NCBI GenBank assembly: GCA_041687755.1
Contig: JBDNJM010000154.1
Span: 62,001 to 126,000, forward strand
Length of the DNA: 64,000 nucleotides
Direction of reading: 5' to 3'
From: JBDNJM01 sp041687755
GTDB lineage: Bacteria > Planctomycetota > UBA1135 > GCA-002686595
This document shows positions 17,119 to 26,909 of this stretch, in pieces. Under the pieces are notes generated by a model, which searched no databases, had not been told where the DNA came from, and was given only the letters and a program-made list of their open reading frames with translations. The position numbers and the translations under genes are program-made. The stretch's first letter is position 1. Every line of letters starts with the position of its first letter.

Positions 17119-18018
17119 TCAGGCCTTCGCCGTCTCAAGCATCCCGACATCGGCCAGGCGCTCCTCCATCGTCTTGCCCAGCGTCGCCGGGCTCTGGGTC
17201 ATGCGCACGCCGGCCTTCTCAAGCGCGGCGATCTTCTCGGCCGCCGTGCCCTTGCCGCCGGAGATGATCGCGCCGGCGTGGCCCATGCGACGACCGGGAG
17301 GCGCGGTCATGCCCGCGATGAAGCCGACCATCGGCTTCTTCACGTTCGCCGCGATGTAGTCGGCGGCCTCTTCCTCGGCCGTGCCACCGATCTCGCCGAT
17401 CATGATGATCGCGTCGGTTTCCCGGTCGTTGTTGAACGCCTCGATGCAGTCAATGAAGTCCGTGCCATTGATCGGGTCACCGCCAATACCGATGCAGGTG
17501 GACTGGCCAATTCCGCGGCTGGTCAGCTGCCAGACGGCCTCGTAGGTCAGGGTGCCGGAGCGCGAGACGACGCCGACGCGACCGGGCTTGTGGATGTAGC
17601 CGGGCATAATGCCGATTTTGCACTGCTCGGGCGTGATGATGCCCGGGCAGTTGGGGCCGATCAGGCGGCTGCCCGAGCCCTTCATGTGCTCGCGCACGCG
17701 CACCATGTCCAGGACCGGGATGCCCTCGGTAATGGTGATCACCAGCTCGATGCCGGCATCGACAGCCTCCATAATCGCGGCGGCCGCGAACGGCGGCGGC
17801 ACGTAGACGACCGAGGCGTTGGCCCCGGTGGCCTCGCGGGCTTCCCGGCAGGTGTTGAAGACGGGCAGGCCGAGGTGCTCGGTGCCGCCTTTCTTAGGCG
17901 TGACACCGCCGACCATTTGCGTGCCGTACGCGATGGCCTGCTCGGAGTGGAAGGTGCCGGTCTTGCCGGTGAAGCCCTGCGTGAGGACTTTGGTGTTCTT
18001 GTCGACCCAGACGCTCAT
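17119..18018 (-). CDS. sucD: Succinyl-CoA ligase alpha subunit
   Basis: 299 residues. SucD carries the CoA-binding Rossmann domain and the phosphorylated histidine of succinyl-CoA synthetase in the TCA cycle. Visible are the N-terminal GFTGKTGTFHSEQA CoA-binding loop, GPNCPGIITP (121-130) and the active-site RRMGHAGAIISGG with His247. The length is typical. It follows sucC with 45 bases between, forming a sucC-sucD operon. The frame is clean throughout. Confidence 0.97.
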   Translation of the reverse strand: MSVWVDKNTKVLTQGFTGKTGTFHSEQAIAYGTQMVGGVTPKKGGTEHLGLPVFNTCREAREATGANASVVYVPPPFAAAAIMEAVDAGIELVITITEGIPVLDMVRVREHMKGSGSRLIGPNCPGIITPEQCKIGIMPGYIHKPGRVGVVSRSGTLTYEAVWQLTSRGIGQSTCIGIGGDPINGTDFIDCIEAFNNDRETDAIIMIGEIGGTAEEEAADYIAANVKKPMVGFIAGMTAPPGRRMGHAGAIISGGKGTAAEKIAALEKAGVRMTQSPATLGKTMEERLADVGMLETAKA

Positions 18019-18063
18019 GATTCGTGTTTCGGTAGCTGTGTTCGTGTGTGTGGAGCGTCGGCG

Positions 18064-19221
18064 CTAGAGCGCCGCGACAATCTTGGAGGCGGCTTCATCG
18101 AGGTCGCTCGCAGTGATGATCGGCAGGCCGGATTCCTCGAGCATTTTGCGGCCCAATTCGACGTTCGTGCCTTCGAGACGCACAACGAGCGGCACCCTCA
18201 GGTCGATCTCCTGGACGGCAGCCATCACGCCGCTGGCGATCACGTCGCACTTCATGATGCCCCCAAAGATGTTGACGAGGACGCCCTTCACGTTGGGGTC
18301 GGAGAGCAGGATCTTGAACGCCGCCTTGACGTTCTCCTTGCTCGCGCCGCCGCCGACGTCGAGGAAGTTGGCCGGCTCGCCGCCGTAAAGCTTGATCACG
18401 TCCATCGTGGACATGGCCAGGCCCGCGCCGTTGACCATGCAGCCGATGTTGCCGTCGAGGGCGACGTAGGACAGGTCGAACTTGGCGGCCTCGACCTCCT
18501 TCGGGTCCTCCTCGTCCAGGTCGCGCAGCGCGAGCACGTCCGGGTGGCGGTAGAGCGCGTTCGAGTCGAAGGTCATCTTCGCGTCGAGCGCGATGACCTT
18601 GCCGTCGTTGGTGTGCACCAGCGGGTTGATCTCGGCGAGCGAGCAGTCGAGCTCGCAGAACGCCTTGGCCAGCTTCTGGATCATCGCCGCGGCGTCGCCC
18701 ACGAACTCGGCCGGGACGCCGATGCCCTTGGCGAGCCGCTCGGCGGCTGCCGCGCTGAACTCGCCCGTCGAAGGGAAGGCTTCCTTGAGGATCAGCTCCG
18801 GCGTGTTGGCCGCGACTTCCTCGATGTCCATGCCGCCCTCGCTGGACGCCATCATCACCGGGCCGCCGGCCTCGCGGTCCACGACGATGCCGATGTAGTA
18901 CTCGTTGGCGATGTCCGAGCCCTCTTCGATCCACAGGCGCCGCACGAGCTGGCCAGCGGGGCCCGTCTGGTGCGTGATGAGTGTCTTGCCCGTAATCTCA
19001 GCCGCGGCCGCCTCGACCTCAGCCTTCGACTTGCAGACCTTGACGCCGCCGGCCTTGCCGCGCCCGCCCGCATGGATCTGGGCCTTCACGACGGCGACCT
19101 TGCAGCCGAGCTTGTCGTAGGCCGCGCCGGCCTGGTCGGCGCTCGTGCACTCGACGCCAGTCGGGACGGCGACGCCGTACTTGGCGAGCAGGCCTTTGGC
19201 CTGGAACTCGTGGATGTTCAT
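18064..19221 (-). CDS. sucC: Succinyl-CoA ligase beta subunit
   Basis: 385 residues starting MNIHEFQAKGLLAKYGV, the canonical SucC start. The ATP-grasp domain contains VKAQIHAGGRGKAGGVK and the C-terminal ligase domain contains VNIFGGIMKCDVIASG. SucC binds the nucleotide and, with SucD, makes ATP or GTP from succinyl-CoA in the TCA cycle. It is the first gene of sucC-sucD. With mdh and fumC at 31-33.5 kb, three steps of the oxidative TCA cycle are encoded in this window. Confidence 0.97.
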   Translation of the reverse strand: MNIHEFQAKGLLAKYGVAVPTGVECTSADQAGAAYDKLGCKVAVVKAQIHAGGRGKAGGVKVCKSKAEVEAAAAEITGKTLITHQTGPAGQLVRRLWIEEGSDIANEYYIGIVVDREAGGPVMMASSEGGMDIEEVAANTPELILKEAFPSTGEFSAAAAERLAKGIGVPAEFVGDAAAMIQKLAKAFCELDCSLAEINPLVHTNDGKVIALDAKMTFDSNALYRHPDVLALRDLDEEDPKEVEAAKFDLSYVALDGNIGCMVNGAGLAMSTMDVIKLYGGEPANFLDVGGGASKENVKAAFKILLSDPNVKGVLVNIFGGIMKCDVIASGVMAAVQEIDLRVPLVVRLEGTNVELGRKMLEESGLPIITASDLDEAASKIVAAL

Positions 19222-20118
19222 CGGGGAGAGGTCGCGGGGGGGTTCGTCGGAGGGCCCTTTCGGGAGAGTTTTCGGCAGAGAGAATAGCCGCGCGGCCCCT
19301 GCTGGGCCAGGACGGGGCGGCCTGCGAACCGCTGCCGTGGCCCGCCCGACCCTCTCGGGATCCCCCTTTCCGCCCTGGACTCGGCACCGTCAACCCGCCC
19401 CGGCGGCCCTGCTCGAACCGAGCGTCCCGGCCCCCCACAGCGCACAAAAACCGCCCCGCCAGGGACCGCGCCGGCTCCGAACACAGGGCAACACCGGCTA
19501 CCCGGGCAGGTAGGAGCGGACACGGACTCGCTGGTGCGTCGCCTTCCCTCTTGCCGGGCCAAGCCTCCCTGCCCCTCCCCGATCGCATGCAGCCTCACAC
19601 GATCTGCCTGGCGACGCTCCTGGCCCACGGCGGCGCCGCCTGCGACGGGTCGGCCTCGTCCGAGCCCGCCGCATCCCTCATCGCTGGACCGAGCCGCAGC
19701 CGCCCGCCGAGGCCGACGCTGGAGGGTTCCTTCTCAACCCGCGGCACGTTGTCTAGCCGCGCGAGAGCGCTCCTACTCGCGGAGTTCCGAGGCCCGCGAG
19801 CGCCGCCGAGCCGACTGAGCGACCCGCCTTCCCGGTCTCGCCGCCGGCGACGCTCTGCGCGCTGAGTTCGGCGACCCGCCCCCCTTCGATCTCGCGGAAG
19901 CGTTGATCCGGGCGCTGTGTGACAGACAGCGCTCCAGAAAGCCCAAGTTGGCCCTCAGTCCGGGCGGCGCTCTAGTAGCTATAGAAGTTTCACAAAAGAG
20001 GTTTTCCTAAAAAAGGAAGCCGCGTTCCAAAGAAACATCGTTCTCTCCAGGAGGTCCAGGTGACCCACAACGTGCCGTCTCGGCCTGACCGGATTACTTC
20101 TTGCCCCCCAGCTCCTTC
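19222..20118. other. Long non-coding or decayed stretch upstream of the dockerin gene
   Basis: About 900 bases without an intact gene. From 19588 an open frame begins with a signal-like MQPHTICLATLLAHGGAA. After an apparent frame change near 19820, 19823-20008 reads as helix-like peptide (for example FDLAEALIRALCDRQ). This may be a decayed gene, but evidence is weak. An AT-rich patch at 19975-20030 differs sharply from the surrounding GC-rich DNA. Confidence 0.3.
19975..20058 (+). promoter_or_regulatory. AT-rich patch and stray Shine-Dalgarno upstream of the dockerin gene
   Basis: A locally AT-rich segment contains TATAGA (about 19981), TTTTCCTAAAAAAGGAA (a small inverted repeat) and, at about 20049, AGGAGGT, a strong Shine-Dalgarno. 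The latter is not at proper distance from ATG 20119. It is a plausible promoter/leader for the downstream gene, but boundaries are guesses. Confidence 0.3.
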
Positions 20119-22797
20119 ATGTCGTTCCTCGCTCGACTGCGCCGCCCTGCCTGGCTGACTCTCAGCCTCGTCTTCTGCTTGTCTGCGACCGGAGTCGCGA
20201 CCGCCCAGAGGCTCGAGCCACGTGCGTTTGGGGACAACGACCCCATCCAAGACTAGGTGGGCCTCGAGTCCGCGCGCACATCGATCACGTTCGAAGGCGT
20301 TGTCCACACTGAAACGGGCGGACTCGCAGAAGGCGCCGTGGTCGTCACTAGCGCCGGCGGGAAGGCGACGACGGACGATGCCGGGCAGTTTTCCCTGCGT
20401 GTCGAAGTTCCGCTTGACGCGCAGAGCGTGCAAATCACTGCTGTGGGCGGCGGCCCAGGCAACCCGCTCGCTTCCAAGACTGTGGCTACTTTTGGAAGCT
20501 CCCCCATCTGGTCCGGTCCGCTGTATTTGGCGGGCGGAGCGAGTTGTTCACCGGAATGGCTGCCGACTTTCGGGGGGCAGCCGGGAACGAATGGAACGAT
20601 TCGCGCACTGGCTGCGTTCGATGACGGCAGCGGGAGCGCACTCTATGCGGGCGGCCAATTCACAACGGCAGGCGGCACCGCAGCCAATCGCATCGCCAAG
20701 TGGGACGGGCTCGCCTGGTCTGCGCTCGGCAGCGGCATGAACGATACCGTAAAGGCTCTCACCGTCTTCGATGACGGTGGAGGCGAGGCTCTCTATGCGG
20801 GCGGTTTCTTCGCAACTGCAGGAGGCGCCGTAGCTAATCGCATGGCAAAGTGGGACGGGTTCGCCTGGTCTGCGCTCGGCAGCGGCATAAACCAATCGGT
20901 GAGCGGCCTGACCGTCTTCGATGACAGTGGAGGCAACGCTCTCTATGCGGGCGGCCAATTCACAACTGCAGGAGGCACGGCAGCTAATAACATCGCCAAG
21001 TGGGACGGGCTCGCCTGGTCTGCGCTCGGCAGCGGTATAAGCAGTCAGGTGAAGGCCCTCACCGTCTTCGATGACAGTGGAGGCGAGGCTCTCTATGCGG
21101 GCGGATTCTTCACAACTGCTGGAGGCACCGCGGCTAATTCCATCGCCAAGTGGGACGGACTCGCCTGGTCTGCGCTGGGCAGCGGCTTGAGCGTTGCCGT
21201 AAGTGCCCTCACCGTCTTCGATGACGGTGGAGGCAAGGCTCTTTATGTGGGCGGATTCTTCACAACTGCTGGAGGCACCGCAGCGACTCACATCGCCAAG
21301 TGGGACGGGCACGCCTGGTCTGCGCTCGGCAGCGGAATGAACAGTACTTTGAATGCCCTCACCGTCTTCGATGACGGCGGTGGAGAGTCCTTGTTCGTCG
21401 GTGGCACAGGCGATGCGTTGGATTCAGGCGACAGCTTTCTGGCCAAATGGAGCTGCGAGGGAGCCTCCAGTGGCTGCCCCGACGGAGTGGCTGCGGGGAG
21501 CTTGGCCCTGACGGTGACGAGTGGATGCCTCACGCAGCCCCAAATCGAGGTGCAGCTCTCCATGGCTGACCTGGCTTGCCCGGCCGATGGATTCGGAGCA
21601 CTCGTGACCTTTCCTGCAGGCGTGCTGGTCCACCGCGCGGACCTGAGCAGCACGACCCCTGCGCCCTTCTTGATCAACTTGCTGGAGGTCGGGCCCGGGC
21701 AGCTGGGCCTCTCCGGCGTCGTGCCCATAGGCGCTCCGGGGAGCGGCATGGATTCGCTGCTCGCCACCTTGGTCTTTGACGTGGCTGCGTCCTGCAGCAG
21801 TGCGGCAGTTGGCTTCGACGGCACCGGGACCTCCGAGTTGCTCGGCAACGGCATCGGCGTCCAAACGACGCTGATCGACACGCTGACCTTCAGCCTGGAT
21901 TCGGTCGCGCCCGTGATCGACCCGGTCGCACACCTCTTCACCGCTGCGGACGCCGGTGTGGGCTCCGGCTGCCAGAGCGTCGTGGTTGTGTTCAGTGCAC
22001 CGCTAGCCATGGACGACTGCGACGGCCCCGTGGCCGTGACCTGCACACCGCCCAGCGGTTCGGTCTTCACCGTCGGAACCACGGCAGTGCAATGCACCGC
22101 GGTCGACACCTGCGGAAATCAGGCCACGAGCCAGTTCGATGTCACGGTCACAGAGACCAACCGAGTCTCGCTGACGCTTGCCATGCAGGGCGTAACCGCC
22201 GCTTCGTGGATGCGCTGCGTGAGTTTTTCGACTGATACCTGCTCAGGAATTGTCGAACACGAACTCGAGTTCGTGAACGGAACTTTCGTGGGCGAGGTCG
22301 AGGTGCCCTGCGGTGCGGCCACGTCCCTGTGTATCAAGGATCGCCAGCGGTCCCAGTGGACCACCGTCGCGCTGTCGCTTTCCCTCGACGGCACTCGCTT
22401 CGAGGTCAGCGGCCCCATCCCGTTGATCGGCAGCGATACGGACGACGATGGCGACGTGGACATCAACGACGTCACCCTGTTGATTGACCAGTTTGGCTCT
22501 GCTGCCCCGGCGACCACCTGCCCGTGGAATCTTGCCCAGCGCAGCGCGGACTTCAACGGAGACGGCGTCGTGGGCACCCTTGACTACGTGTACTTCATCG
22601 AGACCTGGCTCACCGCTTCCAGTTGCGCGTGCCCGGTTTCGGCTATGGCTTCGGGCCCGCAGCCCTCCACCGGCGTCGTGGCCGCGGGCTCCGCCAGCGC
22701 GGACTTGAATCGCGACGGACGCATCGACCGGCGTGACGTGCAGCTGTTTGAGCAGCAGCACGGCTTGTCCGGCGAACTCTCCCGGCGGATGTTGTAG
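20119..22797 (+). pseudogene. Secreted repeat/HYR/dockerin protein with in-frame TAG after the signal peptide
   Basis: ATG 20119 opens a clear signal peptide (45 codons; LSLVFCLSATGVATAQ then RLEPRAFGD). A TAG at 20254-20256 follows in frame, and the same frame continues from GTG 20257 for 846 residues. Domains in order: a carboxypeptidase-regulatory-like domain (about residues 1-70 of the long part), five to six 50-residue propeller-like repeats (GGFFTTAGGTAANRIAKWD type), a cohesin-like beta domain (about 410-545), a HYR domain (about 550-635) and C-terminal dockerin-like calcium loops (DTDDDGDVDINDV, DFNGDGVVGTLDY, DLNRDGRIDRRDV). Without the signal peptide the long part would stay in the cytoplasm. 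Options are a recent nonsense mutation, readthrough or a sequence error. Apart from the TAG the frame is intact. Confidence 0.75.
20611..21420 (+). repeat. 150-bp tandem coding repeats
   Basis: Units begin at 20611, 20761, 20911, 21061 and 21211, each exactly 150 bases (50 codons), with a partial sixth from 21361. The anchor CTCTATGCGG recurs at 20641, 20791, 20941 and 21091, with variants at 21241 and 21391. DNA identity is high, so the array is recently expanded or homogenised. Confidence 0.92.
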
Positions 22798-23215
22798 AGA
22801 GTCGCGCGCTGAGCACGGCGTGTGCGGCTCTCCGGAGTCGGCGCGGTCGTCTACGGCGCCGGCCCCGCACGTCAGACCCTGCGCGTGGACCGCGCAGGGT
22901 CTTTGCCGATCGCATCGAAGGCGGGGATCAAGGCGAAGCAGTCGGGGCGCTCGTTCCTTGAGGAGCTCCTGCAGGAGAATCTGCGGTCGGGGCGACTGGC
23001 TGAGATGCGAGCGGGTCGCTCTCCTGATCCAGTCGGCGTGTCCGGCCCCTCGTAGGGAACTTGAGTGTCGGGCGCTGTCGAACACTAGAGGACCGTCGCG
23101 TTTCCTCTCAGATCTCCGTCCACAGCTTCCGGTCCTACCCCGACTGACTGGCACCCCCCCAGTTCCCGGGACTCCGGCTAGTCCCGCGGCGCAGCGACAG
23201 GCAGGATGCCCCCCG
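22798..23215. other. Intergenic region with a terminator
   Basis: About 420 bases between the dockerin gene and the MscS gene. It holds the stem-loop at 22874-22902; no other feature was seen. Confidence 0.4.
22874..22902 (+). terminator. Intrinsic-type terminator after the dockerin gene
   Basis: Arms AGACCCTGCGCG and CGCGCAGGGTCT (12 perfect pairs) with a 5-base loop, followed by TT, lie 77 bases downstream of the stop at 22797. Confidence 0.7.
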
Positions 23216-24919
23216 GTGCAGGCCTCCGAACCAGAAGCCCTGCCCGATCCGGCAGGCACGCTGCCGCTCGCGACAGATCTCGTCATCCAGAACGCCGTGA
23301 CGCTCGTCGTCGGGCTCGTTGTGCTGGGGGTCGCGTTCCTGCTCATTGGGATGCTCGTGCGGCGGATCTTTCTGACGCTCGAGAAGCTCGAGAGCCTGAA
23401 GCCCGGCTGGCCCTTGTTCGCCGCGCTGCGCAAGAACATCCGCGCACTGCTCGCGCTACTGTTCCTCGTCTCGGCGCTCGGATTCGCGGGCTACGACGGC
23501 TGGCTCTGGTACGAGGGCGAAGACCTCTTGGCCTGGGGCCGCGCGCGGCTCGAGGAGATGCCCGAGGGCTTCTGGCTGGCGCAGGGGCTCGGCGTGGGCA
23601 AGGTCATCGGCCTGGTGATCGCGGCGTTCGTCGTGCTGCGCCCCGTCGACCGCCTGCTGCTCGCGCTCACGGAGCGGGCCAAGGACTTCGACGGCATCCG
23701 AGCGAACGACGAGCGCGTTGAGGCCTCGGCGGCGCCTTCAAGACCCTAGTCCACCGTGCGGCCTGGCTGGGTGTGCTGGTCCTCGCCACGCTCTGGCTCG
23801 GCACGCCCGAGTGGATCCAGGACGGCGCCGGGGTCCTGCTGCGCGTGTTCGTGATCCTGTCGCTCGGGATGCTCGCGTGGCGCACGGTGACGGTCGTCGT
23901 CGACAGCCTCGACGGGCTGAGCCAGAAGCACGCCAGCCCCGACGACTGGCTGCGCTACTACGACCGGCTGCGGCACCTGGCGCCGCTATTCCGGCGCTAC
24001 CTCGAGTACGCGATCTTCATTTTCGCGGCCAGCTTGACGCTGCAGCAGATCGAATCGCTCAGCACCTATTCGAGGGTCGGACACCAGCTGATCCAGGTCA
24101 TCGGGATTATGTTCCTCGCGCGGGCCGTGGTCGAGCTGATGCGGCGGCTGACCGAGGAGTTCCTGGTCAAGCGTCCGAAGCTCGAGGCCGAGGAGCTCAA
24201 CTGGCGCAAGACGCTGGTGCCGCTGATCCAGTCGCTGCTGACCTACGCGATCGACTTCGGCGCAGGCGTCGCGATCCTGAGCGCCCTCGGGATTCCAGTC
24301 GGCCCGATCCTGGCAAGCGCCGGCATGTTGGGCCTCGCGGGCGGCCTGGCCGCCCAGGACCTGATCAAGGATCATGATCTCGGGGTTCTTCATCCTGTTC
24401 GAGGGCTACTTCATCGTCGGCGACTTCATCGGCATCGAGGACGTCGAAGGCCCGTGGAGCGCGTCGACCTTCGCACGACGCGCATCCGCGACAACGACGG
24501 CCGCCACCACATCATCCGCAACGGCCGCATCGAGAACATCGTCAACTGCTCTATGGCCCACACCTTCGCGGCGGTGCACGTCGGCGTGGCGTACGAGTCG
24601 GACCTCGATGCTGTCCGCGACGCCATCGAAGATGGCGGGTCGGCGCCTCGCCGCCGAGGACCAGAACTTCATCGAGCCCACGGTCGTCAAGGGCCTGCAG
24701 GACTTCGGCGAGAGCGAGCTGACCTACCGCACGCTCACCAAGGTCAAGCCCGGCAAGCACCTCCAAACCGGCCGCAACCTGCGTCGGCTTATTAAGGACG
24801 CGTTCGACGAGCGTCGGATCGAGATCCCGAACGCCCGTCGCGTGCTGATCGTCCAGAACGAGAACGGCAAGCCCGTGGCGCCCGAAGATCTGGGCGCGGA
24901 CAAGCTGATCACCGACTGA
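23216..24919 (+). pseudogene. MscS family mechanosensitive channel, four apparent frameshifts
   Basis: Homology runs in pieces across two frames. GTG 23216 to about 23728 (VIQNAVTLVVGLVVLGVAF and later membrane segments) is in one frame. The next piece runs to about 24370 (QQIESLSTYSRVGHQL and GLAGGLAAQDLIK, the pore-lining helix). A third piece, to about 24452, encodes SGFFILFEGYFIVGDFIGIE. A fourth, to about 24635, encodes VERVDLRTTRIRDNDGRHHI, the MscS beta domain. The last piece ends ADKLITD. Stitched together it gives a complete small-conductance channel, which normally opens under membrane tension to release osmolytes. Each shift is a one- or two-base change with no in-frame substitution stops. 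Recent inactivation or local sequence error are both possible. Confidence 0.85.
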
Positions 24920-25019
24920 TCTCCCCCCGTCGCCTCCCAGGCCGACCAGAAGCGTCGCGGGGCGTCCCGCGGCCGAAGCCCGGCACGCCGACTTGCAGAG
25001 CGAGCCACACCGCCCCACC

Positions 25020-26255
25020 ATGTCCGCTATGCCGAATCGCCAGCCCTCCCCCGTGCCTTACGCTGGCGGCCCTTCCGAGGGCGGATCAGGTCCCGGAATC
25101 CTGGTCGACCATCAGCTCGAGGCGCTCCTGGGCACCGCGATCCGCAGCGCCGAACCGGCCCTGCCCCTGGACCCCCGCCAGCTGCAGCCGGCGAGCATGG
25201 ATCTGCGCCTCGGCACGCGGCTCGAGAACCTGCGCGCCGGATTCCTCCCCGAGCGCAGCCAAATCTCCCAGCGCGTCGAGGAGCTCTCGATCAGCTCCGG
25301 CTCGCTCGCCGGCGAGGGGCACGTCCTCAAGCCGAGACAGATCTACCTGATCGAGCTCGCGGAGGAGTTTGACCTGCCCCCCGGCGTCGTCGCGCGCTTT
25401 AATCCGCGCAGCTCCAGCGGACGCTGCGATCTCTTCTGTCGCGTGCTCGTCCCCGGTCACCCGCGCTTCGACGAGACGCCCCCCGGCTACCGCGGACGGG
25501 TCTGGCTCGAGGTCGTCCCGCTCTCGTTCCCCGTCCACCTGAAGCGCGGCGACCGCTTGGTCCAGGTCCGGCTGCAGCGCGGCGAGTGCGCCCTGACCGC
25601 CGCCGAGCTGCGCGAGGTCTATGCGCGCACGCCCCTGTGCTTCGACGGCGAGCGTCCCATTCCGACCGACGAGATTCGCTTCGATGACACCGGCGCGCTC
25701 GAGCTGCGCGTCGGCCTCTCCGGCCGCCAGCCCTGCGGCTGGCGCGCGGCACTGCACACGCCCGCCGTCCAATTCGCCGGGCAGGGCGTGCACTCAGCCT
25801 TCGACTTTTGGGAGAGCGTCTACGGACGAGACCACGGCGGCACCAACGCGGTCGTGCTCGATCCCGGCCGCTTCTATATTTTCGCCAGCGCCGAGCGCCT
25901 GCGCGTTCCGCCCGAGCTCGCGGCGGAGATGCTGCCCGTGGACGTCGGCGTCGGCGAGCTGCGCAACAATTACGCCGGCTTCTTCGACAACGGCTTCGGC
26001 TGGCAAACGGACGCAGACGGTGCTCCGACCGGCAACGGAACACCGGCCGTGCTCGAAGTCCGCGCCCACGACGTCCCGTTCCTCGTCGAGGACGGCCAGA
26101 TCTTCTTCAAGCTGCGTTTCTTCCGGGCGGCCGATCGGCCGCGGCACCTGTACGGCGAAGGCCGCAGCGGTCCCAGCTACCAGGGCCAGGACCTGACCCT
26201 GGCGCGCCCGTTCGCACCGCCGGCCGACGGCCCGGGCCAAGACTCCAGACGCTAG
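25020..26255 (+). CDS. dcd: dCTP deaminase, double-domain form
   Basis: 411 residues from ATG 25020; ATG 25029 is an alternative. The first half contains MDLRLGTRLE and FNPRSSSGRCDLFCRV, the RSS active-site loop of dCTP deaminases, and RGDRLVQVRLQRGE. The second half repeats the trimeric dUTPase-like fold (AGFFDNGFGW; VLEVRAHDVPFLVEDGQ). This matches the long DCD family, known mainly from alphaproteobacteria, about twice the length of E. coli Dcd (193 residues). It converts dCTP to dUTP for thymidylate synthesis. It is transcribed alone. The C-terminal 15 residues are low-complexity. Confidence 0.88.
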   Translation: MSAMPNRQPSPVPYAGGPSEGGSGPGILVDHQLEALLGTAIRSAEPALPLDPRQLQPASMDLRLGTRLENLRAGFLPERSQISQRVEELSISSGSLAGEGHVLKPRQIYLIELAEEFDLPPGVVARFNPRSSSGRCDLFCRVLVPGHPRFDETPPGYRGRVWLEVVPLSFPVHLKRGDRLVQVRLQRGECALTAAELREVYARTPLCFDGERPIPTDEIRFDDTGALELRVGLSGRQPCGWRAALHTPAVQFAGQGVHSAFDFWESVYGRDHGGTNAVVLDPGRFYIFASAERLRVPPELAAEMLPVDVGVGELRNNYAGFFDNGFGWQTDADGAPTGNGTPAVLEVRAHDVPFLVEDGQIFFKLRFFRAADRPRHLYGEGRSGPSYQGQDLTLARPFAPPADGPGQDSRR

Positions 26256-26909
26256 CAATCTGTCGGACCGGTCGCGACCCGCGCGGCGGCGCTCCCCGAA
26301 CGCAGGGCGGCGCTGCGCCAACAAGCAAGGCGGTGCGCGCAAGCTCAGGAAGGCCCGTGCGGACAGGACCGCCAGATCCACCAGGCCGGGCACCGGCGAG
26401 GCTCTCCGGCTGAGGCGGCACTGCGGGATCTCCCTTCCACACAGGAATCGGGCGGGGGCCGAAACCACGAATCAGGCGGGCGGGGTGAACTGGCCCCTAA
26501 GGCCCGAGCACGGGCCCGGGACGAGCACCGGCCTGGCTCCTGGGGGCCCGAAGGCCCGTCCAGGGCCATCCCCCGCGGCTCCAGGAGCCCTGGGAGGCCG
26601 GCGGGGCAGGAAATTGTCAATCCGGCCCAATGAAATCCCTCACGGCGACGCTGTCCCTGCGTCTTTGGCCTGGAACTTCGTCAACAGGAACTCGACTCCG
26701 CCGTCCACTCCCGTAGCACAGCCGTGTCCAATCGGTAGTGAAGGGAGGGGCGCGTCGACCCACCCGAGCGCACCCCAATCCAGTCCGGCGCACCCGGACT
26801 CGAGCAGCTCGCTCAAGACGAAGACCCCCATGCCTCCGTCGCCCGCGGTCTTCCCCGCGGCTCGGATCCGCCCCCCCTGCCACGCCGCTGTCCCCAACCG
26901 GATCTCGCC
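26256..26909. other. Gene-free stretch
   Basis: About 650 bases between dcd and the first TPR gene. Open frames on both strands are compositional and show no conserved segments. Nothing else was seen. Confidence 0.5.

Noticed and set aside
16846..19287. An 813-codon open frame on the plus strand opposite sucC and sucD
   Set aside because: sucC and sucD are unmistakable; the antisense frame is a composition artefact.
20060..20158. A GTG after AGGAGGT as start of a leader peptide
   Set aside because: The 32-codon peptide is unlike a leader or any protein, and the spacing may be chance.
20254..20256. TAG as pyrrolysine or programmed readthrough codon
   Set aside because: No evidence for a pyl system or a readthrough context; a nonsense change or sequence error is simpler.
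26256..26909. Several open frames between dcd and the TPR gene
   Set aside because: Pro/Arg/Gly-rich peptides on both strands, consistent with GC bias only.
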